NCBI RefSeq assembly: GCF_001723175.1
Contig: NC_064652.1
Coordinates: 558,001-622,000 of the forward strand
Source: Penicillium oxalicum
Taxonomy: Eukaryota; Ascomycota; Eurotiomycetes; Eurotiales; Aspergillaceae
Reading direction: 5' to 3'
DNA: 64,000 nt
The notes under the pieces are model-generated. The model had not been told where the DNA came from, ran no database searches, and saw only the letters and a program-made list of their open reading frames with translations. Shown here in pieces: positions 10,801-21,498 of the stretch. Numbering within the stretch: position 1 is the first letter of the stretch; each line of letters opens with the position of its first letter. Both the position numbers and the translations under genes were made by a program.

Positions 10801-12148
10801 CTTTCGAGGGGAAGGGTCGAAAAGAACGTCCACTTGCGAGTCATACCACTCAATGCGACCGTCAAAGTGATGGATGATGATGCTGAGTTTTTCCCGGGTC
10901 GAATGGCTCTGAAACGCGCGAATTTGAGCATAATCCTCTGCTGGCGACAAACGCGGCATGAATCCAAACTCTAGCCCTTCGACGTGTAAAATATTGAAGA
11001 CACTTAGTTTCGTCTTGACTTTGGAGCCAACGTCCTCTAACGCCCAAGCCGACAAATGACCTTGACCATCGATGACAATACAGATCTCTGGGCTCTGCTT
11101 GGCAACTTCAATGATGTGTTCCAGGCCGTGATTCACCTTGTTGCCTGTGTTCCGCTCCACGGCTCGCTCCGTCGCGCTGCAGAAGTCCCGGCCATCCAGA
11201 AAGAACCCATATCTCCGCTGCGCGTCCTCGTTGATTCCGGATGCGTCCCGCGGCTGCACAGAGAGTTGCATGTCAATATCTGCCCAGAATTGAAGCGGAG
11301 ACAGGGCATGATGATCTGTCACAGCCCAGATTCGAATCTTGTTGTCGGCGCAAAGTGTATAGAGGACATTCTCAACTGCCTGATCTCGATGGTATGGCAA
11401 TCGCCAGTGCACTCCGGTCACGACATCAGGATGCGGAAGATATGAAATCTCGAACCGGACCTCATCTTCACCGAAAGCGAGTCGTCTCCAGACTTTGACC
11501 AACCGGTCATACTGCCCGACTGTCACCACGAGAGCCCCGTCTGGAGAGAATTGAGCGAGTTTCACTGGCGTTGCTAGTTTCCGCTTCCATACTAGGCGAG
11601 GGGTGTCATTCAACATCCACAGGGCGAGGCGGGAGTTGCCGGCCAGTAATTCATTGGGTGAGCCCCACGAGAGGGTATGGATCGACTCCTTCTCATCCTG
11701 GGCACGGAAAGTTGAAGCGAGAGACCACTGGATGTTCAGATCAGTAAACATCAGGGAGCAATAAAGCGGCCGATGGATCACCGACCTTTAAAGTCTCCCC
11801 TTTGATCCCATACGGTTGGTAAACAAAAATGTCAGGGCCTCCGCAGACGGCGATTTTCCCAGATGCTTCATCAAAGGCGACGGCCTCGAGCTTATCGGTA
11901 TCGTCGACATAAATCGTCTGCAACAGTGTCTGTGGACCGCTGAGGATTACAAGGGCGTGACCGGAGATGTACGCCTATTCAAGCATCGTGCGCAGAGCAC
12001 TAGTCAGCAGGGTGAAAGACCGTTTTGGAGGCAAAGCTGGATCGAGCTCGAACGGATAGAAGCTTACAACTATGCGAAGTCCATCCCACAGCGCGGTGCT
12101 GAACGACTGGAGCTTCGCTGGGGGTCTCCCCGGCAGTACCGCTCGCAT
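7818..12148 (-). CDS. RAV1: RAVE complex subunit Rav1 (V-ATPase assembly)
   Basis: Six exons on the minus strand: 12148-12068, 11974-11786, 11727-9028, 8975-8729, 8666-8416 and 8372-7818, joined length 4023 nt, 1340 residues. Rav1 with Rav2 and Skp1 forms RAVE, which promotes reassembly of the V1 and V0 sectors of the vacuolar ATPase on endosome and vacuole membranes. The N-terminal exons read MRAVLPGRPPAKLQ and then AYISGHALVILSGPQ, the conserved Rav1 start. WD-type beta-propeller repeats follow (for example LVVTVGQYDRLVKVW and DNKIRIWAV). The Rav1 C-terminal domain spans roughly residues 650-1250 and includes LADEQFR-like helices and NPIDCTLYYLALRKK. Most introns have GTGAGT or GTAAGT donors. 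The second uses the weaker GTCGGT, but it is the only donor that keeps the frame into WSLASTFRA. The last 60 residues are less conserved. Confidence 0.92.
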
Positions 12149-13224
12149 GAAGGCGGGTAGTTGGCAGGGTGTGCGCTGGGCTTTAAGCCTCACACATGGC
12201 CAATGCCTGAATGCCAGACAAGTCTTCTATGGGAAGAAAGTTGCGGGTGTGTCAGGAATTGCGTCAATTGCCAATACTTGCTCTTCGCCGTCAAGCCGTT
12301 GGAGAATGGAGCTGCAGCGGGATGAATGACGGTCTCGTTCCATGAGGCCGTGCTCCCAGCTCCACTCCCGTGCTCACTTGGGGTATCACCGCCCTTCGCG
12401 TTGCGCGAGCGTCGTTACGAGTCGAGACTCGGAAACACCACTTGGCTTGTTTTGTTGTTCTGGTGTTCGCCTAAGACCAGGTTTCCCAGTGGACATGGAA
12501 AGGAGCTAGTTTGAGGAGCTATGTGTTACATCTCACGCCGTCAACCTGATGGCGGAAAGTCGGAGGTGCTGCGACCGGAGCATCAGCCGATTTCCAAAAG
12601 TGACGCAGGCCTGCAGATCGAAGTTGAAGGTGGTCAGGATGCTCCGATCCAATCAGGCAGCGCATGATTGCGGGCAGCTCGGCAGTACTGTACGTGACAG
12701 CGGATAAGGACTGAACGATCCTTTGGACTCTTTTAAGGATTGACCGATATTGGGACTCAATGCAATCAGAGCGTCAACATGGTCAGGAGAAGAGGGACGA
12801 AATCCCCTTTCGCTTAGTTTCACAATATCGACGATCACTCTTTGGTCTTTGCACATAGATACTGTTCCCAAAAAGAAACCGTGGCAACACAAATTTCAAT
12901 CTCGCTATAATGCTGCTTCACATCCGTTATATTCATTTACTACGTCACATTCAATCATGTCCAAAGTTGAGAATGGTAAAACCCGCTGAAGGGTCAAGAC
13001 AAGCCCACAAATACGCCAATTACCGTGCATGTTGCGCCGGGCCATATGCATCAGAGGATCGAGGTCCAACACAGACAAGTGGGAAACAAGCAGAGCAAAT
13101 AAAAATGATCAATGCGTTGCCCAGGACAATTCGAACGGCAACAACGGCGCCTAGAACAAATGAACCAACCACCCACACCTCCACAAAGGATGAAATTTAC
13201 ACTTAGGCACATGGGAGAATCTGT
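12149..13224. other. intergenic between RAV1 and SFI1
   Basis: Contains the RAV1 promoter (proximal to 12148) and the SFI1 3' UTR. Short open frames at 12326-12989 have no recognisable content. A GTACTGTAC word occurs at 12685. Confidence 0.45.
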
Positions 13225-16200
13225 TCATGCCCTGGAGACATGGTTGGACTGACGGTTTGCCGACCTGCGACTATCGGTAGGGGATTCGGGAAGCTCTTCA
13301 TCCACAAATCGAACACTCGTTCCCGTCATCGTTCGACGGCCTGGTTGTGAGCGACGCGAGGAGGCCGAACGAGGCGCCAAAGCTTCCGCACGGAGAAGTC
13401 GACTAGCAAAAGGGGTATGTAAGGGAGTAGCAGGAGTGGTGGACATTTGTGCAAGTGCTCGTGCACGAGCGGCTCGTTTGGAAGGCGAAGTCATGTAATT
13501 TGGAGTAGCCAGCGGACTGGCTGCTACCGGGTCGATGGAGTTGGTGGTGAAATCGGTCATCCTGAAGGGGGTTTCAGATCCGGCTTGAAACCATGGGTCA
13601 AACAGCGCAGATCTGGGACGCTCTACCTCCCCAAACTTCAAGTGCGGAGTGGAGCTCACAGCTGGTTCGAACGAGTCACGCGCCTCGAGCTTTAGGCGCG
13701 TGGTCTCCAACCAGTTGCGGAACAGATTTCGCGAATGCTTTCGCACGGTTCTCTCGCGCATGGCTTCGGCGGTCTCGACCGTGCTGCCGATCTGGAAGAT
13801 ACGCAGGCTGAGCTTGCGAAGTGAGGCCCCAGCTTGGGCAAGAACGTGCCTGCGGTACACTGAGTCGGCTCGGTCTTCCATCTCGCGGCGAATGACGAAG
13901 GTTTCGGAAAGCTGGATCAGGTGATCGAAAGCAATCTGACGGAAGTAGTGCAAATCAGCCTCCTGGTAGTCCTGAACCCTTTTCAGAGTCTTTGCATGCC
14001 AGTCACTGAAGATATCAGCCACGTCACTAAGCGTTTTCTGCCGCTCAAGCTCCACAGCCTGTTCCGCCATGCTGGTGATCACCTGAGTCTTCGAGGCCCA
14101 CACAGCCAACACCTTGGTTGCCATGTTTACCTTGACCTTCCGCCGCATCTTTGAATAGGCATCTTTGCGCCGTTGCTTAGCGGACTCCAGCGTGGCTTGG
14201 CGCCATTTCTTGAGAAAACGCTTCGTGAGGAAATAGTACTGGGCATCGCGCGCCCACGTCTCCATCTTCGCAATTTGCTGATGCTTTGATCGCCAAGCCA
14301 TAAGGGATTCCTCGGCGAGGCGCGGAGCATAGAATTCAAATGCAGTGTACTCCCGTTGGCGTTGGAGCACTAATTGATCTCGCCAGATAGCAAACTTAGA
14401 TCGCATCAGCTCCTCGGCCCAATGATCTTCGTGAATCTCAGCATTAGAGAGCAGTTGGGAGTAAGTCTCGCGAGTGTTGGTGACAAAGCGAGAAAATACT
14501 TCACGCTTGATGCGCTGCTCCCGTATGCGGCGCATCAGCTGGAATCTTTCCATCAATATCCATTTGTACATAATCTCCATTTTCAAGCGCTCATTGATTC
14601 GCGCTTGCAGAGCTAGGCACCGGAGTGTGTCATTCCATGATACCCATGCATTTCGTTCTATGCGGACGCGATCCACCTCCAGGGCTTTCTGAACCAGACG
14701 AGCTTTTCCGACCCATTTGACAAGAGCGGTTCGCAAAATCCGTCTGTCAACCTTTTCACATACTTGGGCAGCCGCCGGAGCGAGCTTGGCCTGAGCTCGC
14801 CACTCAGCAAAGGCCTGTTGTAGAGCGCGAAGACGGAAAGATTCGTCGGCTCTTCCTGTTGCAGAAGTAATGGTCTTCGATCTTTGAGACCAGGCATCGA
14901 TGATGTTGAACATGCTTTGCCTTTTCGTGTGCACCACAACCTCGTGTTCACGCTCGCGATTGGTACGAAAATTGCGAAGCCAGTAGAGCAAAGAACGTCT
15001 CTTCAGCTGATTGTCGTACCATTCGGGGGCACGACGATCACAAAAGCCCCAAAACCACTGCCAATAAGTGGTGTGCATTAAATGGCGATTATGCACCGCG
15101 ACGGCGTTGGCTTCGGCAGTTCTCAAGCTGCCGACTCGGTTGCGCCATTTCTCAAATGGCCGCCGTAAAGCGAACCTTTGAGCCTTCAGCTCATTGACAG
15201 CAGTGATTTCCCGCCAGGCTTTGAAGTACTTCACGCTCAACACGTGTCTCCGCGCGGCAGAGGTGCGGGCGACTTCTTCAGAAGTCAATTGAGCCCAGTG
15301 GGTGAATGACTTTGTCAATAGATATAAATCACGAGCTCGACAGGCGCGCTCCTCCAGATGCTTGAAGAACCGCTCCGTCCGAGCCGTATGACGCTTGTTT
15401 TGGATTATAGCGCGCCACGGTTCGAAAGCTTGCCGGAGTAGTGTAAGACGATCGCGATTGAATGCAACAACCTCTCGAGTTTCACGAAGCTGTCGTGCCT
15501 GGAAAGCACGCTTCAGCCATTGTGTGAGGATTCGACGGCAATTAGCTCTCTGTCGATACATGTTAAATGTGGACGCATCCCGAAGCAAGTCTGAAAGTTG
15601 GGGTCGGTAAAGCATCTCCGGGGGGGCTTTCTCTTTTTCAATAGAACCATGTCCTGTCGCTTGTGACGCTTCGGACATTGATTTCTCAGACCCTGATGTC
15701 GTCGATGAACTTATCGAGAGCGAGCGACGAGGTTTTGTCGCTGCGGCCATTCGCTTCGACCGGTCGTGCTGAACCGCTGAGCGTATATCCATGCTATTTG
15801 TTGACGCAGACTTCCCCTGCGACTCGCTTTTGTTCGCTTGTTGTACAGAATCAAACCGACTTATGAGCCTGCGACCAACCTCCAGAAACTGCGCGAGCAA
15901 ATGCGTGCGATCTGGACTCCTTGAGCGTTGATTCTGAGCTCTGCGCTTCGAAGGAGTCGTCGCATTTGAGAAGTCCATTTTACCAGTCTGGAGTCGCGAC
16001 ATTGATGCTCGCGAACTTGGGCGCTCCGCCAGACTTTTCTGAGTGGCATCCTCTCCAATGTCGAGTGTTGTATTGAATGAGGCGCGTCGTCTGGGTGTGA
16101 TCGGAGTTTCACTTGGTAGGGAGCGATGTTGCGCTTGCCCTGGTCGACTCACTTCGTTGTCAGAAGGAGGAAAAGTGATGTTTGTCGTATCCTTGGGGCC

Positions 16201-16602
16201 AGTAGAGTAATCCTCCCCAAACTCGATCAGGATCCCCATCTGCTGAAGCGCACTCTCGAATCTCTCGAACAATGTGGTCCCCTCGACATCCTTGCTCCCC
16301 ATCCTGAAGAGAAACCGCAGGCACGCATGACCTGGATCCGCATCGATGCCATGTTCGCCGATGACCTCGTCATACGCGGCGAAAAGTGCTCGGAATGGCA
16401 GCCGATCGGCTTCAGGCTTCCCTTCGGCGCGGCTAATGACTTGATAGAGGAAGCCAACATCTGTAGAATTGAGATGGTTTCAGCTCATGCGAGAAACTCA
16501 GATAGTTCATATTCGGAACACAGTTTGCCATTTCTTACCATCATCGGAGAGCGATGGATTCTCTTCGGTCAAGGTGCGGCGCTGCGAGGGTGTCGGCGGC
16601 AT
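13225..16602 (-). CDS. SFI1: Sfi1-family centrin-binding spindle pole body protein
   Basis: Two exons on the minus strand: 16602-16539 and 16460-13225, with a 78-nt GTAAGA...CTACAG intron, giving 1099 residues. Exon 1 encodes MPPTPSQRRTLTEENPSLSDD. The junction restores DDDVGFLYQVISRAEG, the conserved N-terminal helical region. The middle of the protein (roughly 300-960) is a long helical array of about 17 Sfi1 repeats, each with a central aromatic-x-x-Trp pattern such as AFEPWRAI, SFTHWAQL, YFKAWREI, PFEKWRNR, FAIWRDQL and FLKKWRQA. Each repeat is expected to bind one centrin (Cdc31). The array spans the half-bridge and controls spindle pole body duplication. The C-terminal 130 residues are basic and Ser/Pro-rich (ATPLHTPFASRLL, several S/T-P sites), likely mitotic kinase targets by analogy with yeast. 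Identification rests on the repeat array and is strong. Confidence 0.9.
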
Positions 16603-17635
16603 CGAAAAATCGCGACCTATTGCGCACTTGTCGCATTTGGAACGAGGAGTCGACGAGACAGAAAAATCATTGCGGAATCAGGTAGACCTGAAGATCCGAC
16701 CGCTGTGCAGACGACAGTCTGGAGATGAGAAAAAAAAATCAAATAAATCACAATAGAGAAACTATTCACGGCGAATCCAGACCTATGCCTCTGACGATCG
16801 AATTGTTTTGACGGTCGCGTCGGAAACATGCATACGCATCACGTGCCAATTATGTAACATGCAGTGCAACGCGGCGGGACCTCCGAGTGATTGACGAAGT
16901 CTTGGCATACCCCAATTGGTGCTTGAGTAGCAGTAAAGGCAATCTCCGTCGGTGGCTGAACAAGTTCACAAGGACATAAACTCCGCGAAAGCGCTCAAGC
17001 ACCTATACTTTGTGCTTCTCAATCGAAACATATTGACTCTCATACAATGCCTAATAGAGTCCGGCCGATTGAGAAGGTGGCTAAAGCGACCGCTAAATGT
17101 TCGACCGAGGTATGGATCAAGCTTCCAAATAGATTATTCCATCAAGTGCTCATACAGACACCCTTCTACATAGGCGGCGGCGTACGGAAAATGTATCATC
17201 GCGGACTACAACTCGGTCCACAAGGACATGTGTGCTAAGGAATTCATGCGACTCAAGGATTGTTACTTGGTAAGTAGAATTTGACAAGTCTTGAAACATG
17301 GCTCCCCCGACTAATTTGAACAGACTGCGTCCAAGAAGGTTTAAGTCCAGCGTCCACTTCATCCGACAAATTCGTATGGCGTGTGGTGTTGGGAGGTGAA
17401 ACTTTGGGGGCTACAGTGATTCATACAATGGATATATGCTACCGCATTCCACTATTGATCAGAGTTCCATTCGTACATCACGTCTATTGGCAGTTGCATG
17501 GATGGTTTTAGAATTATGACCCTCGTGGGTTGAGATTATAGTGTCTGGCATCTGCCAGTAGTTTGTAGCTTTCTGTGAAGAAATACTTTGAACCTCTTCA
17601 CATTGAACAAATATTTGCCTATCATTTTTCGAGCT
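16603..17635. other. intergenic between SFI1 and isoleucyl-tRNA synthetase
   Basis: Promoter side of SFI1 and 3' UTR of the synthetase gene. Short frames around 16950-17240 (plus) do not resemble a known protein. Confidence 0.45.
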
Positions 17636-20600
17636 TTACAGCTTGACCAAACGCAACAAGAATGTGGCGTTCTGTACCTCCTGGTCCTCTTGGGCAATAG
17701 TGCCTTCCTCGTCACCGCTTGGGGACTGACCATCCACCAAAGAGCGCTCATCGAGCGGCCGGCGTACTGCTTTCGCGATAGCCTGCGACTGTGACTTAAA
17801 GGCCTCACCAAGCCCGATGTTATCAGGGTCCGAGAGGACGACGTACTCCATCTTGACCTCGTCTGTTGGGACGAGACCAGCCTTCTTACGGAGACGCTGA
17901 AGTCGGTTGATAATCTCGCGGCCAATACCCTGATGAGCCAGCTCGGGGTACAGATTGGCATCCAAAATGGTCATAACATCGGCGTCGGTGTTGGTCTCCA
18001 TGCCAGATGAGCTTGAATCTTCCTTGATGCCGCGCTTCACAACGAGGTCACCCTCAACAAGCTCGATTCCGTCCACGACAATTTTCTTCTCCTCGACATA
18101 TTTCTTCACATCGTCGCTAGACAGCGAGGGCAGAGCCTTCTTGACCTTTTGCACGTCCTTCTTGAGCTTCTTACCCAGAGTGGGCCAGTCGGCATTCACG
18201 CTGTACTGGACATTGTACTTAGCCTCATCAGACGAGAGAACCAAGTCGAGCACATTGAGCTCCTCGAGGATGTATCCTTCAAGAGACTTGACGTCATCCA
18301 GATACTGCTGGTCCTGGTGGATCACCACGAGAGACTTCAAAGGAGTCTTCAGCGCAATAGATTTACGCTCACGAGAGATACGACCAAGCTCAATGACCTT
18401 CTGCATGCGGGCAACTCTGCGTTCCACGACGTCATCGAAGAGTTCTTGGCGTGGCTCAGGGAAGCTAAGGAAATGTACACTGCGGCTATCCTCAGCACGA
18501 AGAGCTTCCGGAATGTGTGGAAGGAGCCGCTGGTAAATGTTGTCGGTGAGGAAAGGAGTGAACGGAGCAAGTCCCCGAACCAGCGTGTAGAGAACCTCAA
18601 ACAGAGTGTTCAACGCATGCAGGGTGTCGTCAACACCATTCTCTCCCTTCAAACGCTTGCGGTTGAATCGAATATACCAATTGGTGGTGTTCTCAATCAG
18701 TCCCAGGAGACGAGGCACCACGGTATACAGACGGTATCCGGCCATTTCCTGGTTGACAAAGATCAAAAGACTCTGGCAGCTGGCCAAGATCCAGCGATCC
18801 ATCACATTCGTGTTGGTGGCCTCGGCCTTGGGATCGAACATGAAGTCGACATCAGAAGATTTCTTCAGCAGGGCGACCTGGCCCTCGAAGAATTTGTAGC
18901 TGTTCCACAAGGGCAGAAGAACCTTGCTGACAATCTCCTTGACACCCGCTTCCTTGAACCGCAGCGGCTCGGCACGTACGACTGGGGAATTAATGAGATA
19001 GAGACGCAAGGCATCGGAACCGTAGCGGTCCATAATAAGGGTAGGATCAGGGTAATTCTTAAGGCGCTTGGACATCTTCTTGCCGTCCTCGGCGAGGACA
19101 ATACCGTTCACCACACAATTCTTGAATGGCAGTTTGCCAAAGAGGTGGGTGCCGAGAACGGTTAGTGTGTAGAACCATCCACGAGTTTGGTCGAGGCCCT
19201 CTGCGATAAAATCACCAGGGAAGCTATTCTCAAACTGATCCTTATTTTCGAAGGGATAATGCTGGGAGGCGTATGGCATACTACCAGACTCGAACCAGCA
19301 GTCAAACACCTCGCTGACACGGCGGAGCTCACCCTTGCCCTGCTTGCTGGGGATGGTGATGTGGTCCACCTTGTCTCGGTGAATGTCGTTGAGCTCGCCT
19401 GTGTAACCGCTCAATTCCTTCAGCTCTTCAACGCTTCCAACAGCGACAATTTCTTTGAAGTCCTCGCTGACCCACAGAGGAAGCGGAGTACCCCAGAAGC
19501 GATTGCGGGAGATATTCCAATCGCGGGCGTTCTTGATCCAGCTGGCGAAGCGCTTGTCTTTCACAGAAGATGGCACCCAGTGAGACTCTTCAATGCCTTC
19601 CAGCATCTGAGGGATGATTGGTTCGATTTTCACAAACCACGAGGGCACCGCACGATAAATGAGAGGGGTGTCTGACCGCCAGCAGAAGGGGTAGCTGTGA
19701 GTAATCTGGCTATCAACCAGAAGGCGACCAGTACCTTTCAGGTACTTGATGATCGCTTTGTCAGCCTCCTTCACATTTTGGCCAGCAAAATCCGAAACGT
19801 TCGAAGTGAAGCAGCCCTGTGCGTCCACAGGATTCGGGGGAAGACGCGTCTCGTTAATGACCCCGTGGTTGACAGCGACTTGATAATCGTCCTCACCGAA
19901 GGCGGGAGCCTGGTGGACAATACCCACACCATCCTCGGCCGTGACATAACGATCATTGACCACACGGAAGCCATGGTCCTTGAATTCGTCATAGTAGTAC
20001 TTGAAGAGAGGTTCGTACTTCCATCCGAGCATGTCGGCACCCTTGATCCGCTCGACGATCTTGAACTTGGCCTTCTTTGGATCCTTATAGATAGTGCGAA
20101 GCAGGGATTCCAAAAGAATGTAATTCTTCTTGGTCGCCTCGTCGTAAATCTTCACATACTCAAAGTCGGGGTGAGCGCAAAGGCCAGTGTGGGAGGGAAG
20201 TGTCCATGGAGTGGTGGTCCACGCAAGCAGGCAGGTTTCAGGGTCATCCAACAGAGGGAAAGTCACGACGACTGCAGGGTCTTGAACATCCTTGTAGTTT
20301 TGCTGAGCCTCAAAGTTGCTCAGAGGTGTGTTGAGGGCGGTTGAGTAAGGCATCACACGGAAGCCTCGGTAAACAAGACCTTTATCGAATAACTGCTTGA
20401 AAACCCACCTTTGTTGAAAATGTTAGCGGCGCCTTATGATCGTTAATATCAAGAGCCGAAACCCCCCCGAGCACATACCAGACAGACTCCATGAAGCTAG
20501 TGTTCATTGTCTAAATTCCAGCCCATATACGTTAGCCGCAAACGCTTATGAACAGAATATGATCTCAAGTGCATGTTGAGCCAAAATTACCTTGTAATCG

Positions 20601-21019
20601 TTGTCGAAATCAATCCAGCGGCCCAAACGCTCGATAGTTTGCCGCCACTCCTCAGCGAATCGCATGACAATAGCTCGGCACTCCTCGTTGTACTTCGCAA
20701 TTCCGAGCTTCTCCACGGCTTCCAATCCAGACATGCCGAGCTTCTTGTCGATTTCGTACTCGACCGGAACACCGTGCGTATCCCAGCCGAATCTTCGCTC
20801 GACATAGTGCCCCTTCATTGCCCAGTATCGGGGGATGATGTCCTTGATCGTCGAGGCTAGAAGATGGCCGTAGTGAGGCAGTCCGGTCGCAAAAGGCGGG
20901 CCATCGTAGAAGGTGTACGGCTTCTTTCCGCGAGAAAGCTCTACCTGACGCTGGAAAGCATCAATCTCCCTCCACCGCTTGAGGATGAGCTCCTCCTCGG
21001 CGGGAAAATCGATCGACAT
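17636..21019 (-). CDS. ILS1: cytosolic isoleucyl-tRNA synthetase
   Basis: Three exons on the minus strand: 21019-20591, 20510-20479 and 20408-17636, total 3234 nt, 1077 residues, the normal size for the eukaryotic cytosolic enzyme. It charges tRNA-Ile. The class I HIGH signature appears as HYGH at residues 49-52 after YDGPPFATGLP. The KMSKR loop is at about residue 600 (DGKKMSKRLKNYPDP). The editing (CP1) region includes TTTPWTLPSHTGL and GIVHQAPAFGEDD, and the anticodon-binding region contains NWYIRFNRKRLKG. Exon 2 is only 32 nt (TMNTSFMESVW), but both its junctions restore conserved sequence. The ATG at 21019 is the first that gives the family N-terminus MSIDFPAEEE; codons upstream of it in frame are not conserved. 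No mitochondrial presequence is visible. A TGACTCA site lies 61 bases upstream. Confidence 0.95.
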
Positions 21020-21498
21020 GGCGTGAGTTCGTGGGCGTCCTCGATTCCAAGATGGAGGAGATACGGATAATTTCAGACGTGACTCAAACCCCCACCAATA
21101 CCACATTTTTTGCCAGTGCGGTCGGTGACTCGCAGCCCCTCCAAGTCTCACCGCCTGCTCCGGTCAGCCGGGACTCAGCACCGATGCCGCAATCATCCCC
21201 AGTAAGATCCAGTCTGATAGGGCACAAAAACAGCACAACGAATTCCGTGTTGGTCGTCATGCCCTAGCTCACGGTTTGTAAATTTACCGGCTTTGGTGCC
21301 TGACATCCAGCTTCACTGAGGCATGATATTTGTGGTCTGGGAACCCTCTCGTAAACCTGGCACCTGCAGCTTCTACTCTGCGAGGTACAGACCGAGGCAG
21401 GAAGAATGGGATCTAGAAAGCCGATTGTATGACAGCTGTTTCCTTTGGACTACCGTATGATATAAGTTTTTTTATGTCATCTTTCATCGCGAAATGAA
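21020..21498. other. promoter of the isoleucyl-tRNA synthetase gene and 3' UTR of USO1
   Basis: A 479-base gap with no coding content. It holds a perfect Gcn4/CpcA-type site near the synthetase start codon, listed separately. Confidence 0.5.
21080..21086 (-). promoter_or_regulatory. candidate Gcn4/CpcA (CPRE) site TGACTCA
   Basis: A perfect TGA(C/G)TCA core sits 61 bases upstream of the isoleucyl-tRNA synthetase start codon. In fungi this site is bound by the bZIP factor Gcn4 (CpcA in Aspergillus, Cpc-1 in Neurospora), and aminoacyl-tRNA synthetase genes are known targets. The core is palindromic, so strand is nominal. With random bases a match is expected about once per 8 kb, so proximity to the start is suggestive but not proof. 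Confidence 0.5.

Noticed and set aside
18149..19165. 338-codon plus-strand frame
   Set aside because: Antisense shadow of the isoleucyl-tRNA synthetase coding sequence.
19697..20344. 215-codon plus-strand frame
   Set aside because: Antisense shadow of the same synthetase gene.
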